Assembly: GCA_905250125.1 (NCBI GenBank)
Contig: CAJNOL010000043.1
Location: 1-64,000, forward strand
Source: Rotaria sordida
Lineage: Eukaryota; Rotifera; Eurotatoria; Philodinida; Philodinidae
DNA length: 64,000 bases
Direction of reading: 5' to 3'
Positions 63,889 to 64,000 of the stretch are shown one piece after another. Made by a program: the position numbers and the translations under genes. The number at the start of each line of letters is the position of its first letter. The stretch's first letter is position 1. Below the pieces are notes generated by a model. The model was given only the letters and a program-made list of their open reading frames with translations, searched no databases and was not told the DNA's origin.

Positions 63889-64000
63889 TTAATGGTCGAT
63901 TACTGTATATTTACTTTTGTATATTTTGTGTTTGCTCCATATTTAAATATGGAGCAAACACAAAATATACAAAAGTAAATATACAGTAATCGACCATTAA
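63889..64000. repeat. Perfect palindrome, 56-bp arms
   Basis: TTAATGGTCGATTACTGTAT and what follows runs to the centre CATATTTAAATATG (axis between 63944 and 63945) and is then mirrored without mismatch or spacer to the last base of the window. It may continue beyond. Confidence 0.95.

Noticed and set aside
1..64000. CRISPR array, operon-like defence cluster or prokaryotic island
   Set aside because: Spliced genes throughout and no spaced direct repeats; nothing supports a prokaryotic system.

Overview
This window looks like nuclear DNA of a bdelloid rotifer (Adineta/Rotaria-like). It is strongly AT-rich. Its genes are cut by many 50-70 bp GT-AG introns. It carries an F-box protein of the kind expanded in bdelloids, a nitrilase-Fhit fusion relic as in invertebrates, and G-rich (TGTGGG)-like repeats that recall bdelloid telomeric DNA. 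The taxon is inferred from these traits, not from any search.

Positions 1-18342 hold one very large gene, GCN1 (about 42 exons, + strand). It encodes the HEAT-repeat ribosome-associated activator of the GCN2 eIF2-alpha kinase. Its long introns are packed with foldback and miniature inverted-repeat elements. Next on the + strand come an SLC43-like MFS transporter (19727-22470), a secreted S1-family serine protease with unusual active-site surroundings (22856-24179), and an unrecognised His/Cys-, Pro- and Gly-rich protein (24670-26080). From 26081 to 33190 I see no gene. That stretch is AT-rich DNA with a foldback MITE and a 616-bp piggyBac-derived element that keeps a transposase Cys-rich-domain ORF.

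From 33198 to 35224 (- strand) lies a gene of about 14 very small exons encoding an unrecognised protein with a basic C-terminus. It is followed by a ~170-bp tandem repeat (35525-36025), AT-rich DNA, a possible terminal exon (38480-38707) and a piggyBac transposase 3' fragment. A TKL-like protein kinase (43387-46392) carries a C-terminal RGG-x-YY basic motif and has a foldback MITE in its intron. Just after it is a complex of G-rich telomere-like repeats, minisatellite and long inverted repeats (46428-47745). An F-box gene (48003-50423) and a small CxxC zinc-binding gene (50973-51544, -) follow.

The last 12 kb is mostly decayed: a NitFhit pseudogene interrupted by an assembly gap (54050-55075, -), a foldback element with internal tandem repeats (56073-56765), a small two-TM membrane protein (57918-58496, -), a dead hAT transposase (60905-61720, -) and a broken DDE transposase (62465-63700, +). 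A perfect palindrome with 56-bp arms reaches the last base of the window. The genes are independent eukaryotic loci and I see no operon or shared pathway. I did not find a clear new defence-like or multi-gene system. The most notable items are the foldback and inverted-repeat structures, the kinase fusion, the piggyBac derivative with a retained CRD, and the NitFhit relic.
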